Part shown: positions 42,333 to 42,372 of the stretch, in pieces
How the letters are laid out: each line of letters opens with the position of its first letter
Numbering within the stretch: the stretch's first letter is position 1
DNA from: DAINBT01 sp036732785
GTDB taxonomy: Bacteria; Planctomycetota; Phycisphaerae; Sedimentisphaerales; SM23-30
Assembly (NCBI GenBank): GCA_964537505.1
Contig: CAZICK010000028.1
Coordinates: forward strand, 1 to 42,372
Length of the DNA: 42,372 nt
Direction: 5' to 3'
Notes under the pieces: model-generated
The model's input: the letters and a program-made list of their open reading frames with translations, nothing else
Told to the model about the DNA's origin: nothing
Database searches by the model: none
Position numbers and translations under genes: made by a program

Positions 42333-42372
42333 ATGACGGACACTCGAAAAGAGGGTATGATGCCGCCCAAGA
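42333..42372 (+). CDS. Start of a gene cut by the window edge
   Basis: ATG at 42333 opens MTDTRKEGMMPPK and runs off the end of the window. GAGG lies nine bases upstream and a TATAAT box 38 bases upstream, which supports it as a real start. Thirteen codons are too few to name the product. Confidence 0.5.
   Translation, partial: MTDTRKEGMMPPK

Overview
The window looks like part of a flagellated, Gram-negative-type bacterium of moderate GC content. The best guess is a planctomycete of the Phycisphaerae kind. That rests on gene content and protein style only: a very large FliD with flagellin-IN repeats, PEP-CTERM-type exopolysaccharide partners (FemAB-like, DUF3473-type deacetylase), a FkbH/ACP pair, and TTG/GTG starts. 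No rRNA or tRNA is present to confirm it.

Region 1 (1-20240, all + strand) is a cell-surface polysaccharide locus. In order it holds a frameshifted hexapeptide acetyltransferase, a Wzx-type flippase, a UDP-GlcNAc 2-epimerase, a GT4, a Wzy/ligase-type membrane protein, GT4, GT2, two more GT4s, a FkbH-like HAD protein with its own acyl carrier protein, a GNAT, a FemAB-like transferase, a PglC-type initiating phosphoglycosyltransferase, a PIG-L deacetylase, another GT4, a deletion scar fusing a formyltransferase remnant to a polysaccharide-deacetylase remnant, another GNAT and a DegT/DnrJ aminotransferase. Together these could start a glycan on a lipid carrier, extend it, decorate it (acyl, glyceryl or amino groups), flip it and polymerise it.

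Region 2 (20241-24338, +) is a flagellar filament-cap operon, fliD-fliS. It is preceded by a near-consensus sigma-28 promoter and a hairpin in the leader.

Region 3 (24415-35193, - strand) holds an ABC transporter (ATPase, FtsX/MacB-type permease) with a secreted, membrane-anchored partner of unknown function, then ComEC, a DAHP synthase, seryl-tRNA synthetase, a stand-alone ATP-cone protein and NrdR. Three copies of a dispersed intergenic repeat of about 200 bp separate these genes; in two of them one end forms a terminator-like hairpin. Upstream of serS lies an unassigned stretch of about 390 nt packed with helices whose imperfect pairs are G-U only when read on the minus strand. This is the best candidate in the window for an undescribed RNA.

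Region 4 (35416-42372, +) holds cheD, a hybrid coiled-coil/PAS histidine kinase, a NarL-type response regulator and gyrA with an unusual quinolone-pocket sequence. After gyrA comes a 184-bp MITE-like inverted-repeat element flanked by TTAA, which appears to interrupt a small reading frame. The window ends at the first codons of another gene.
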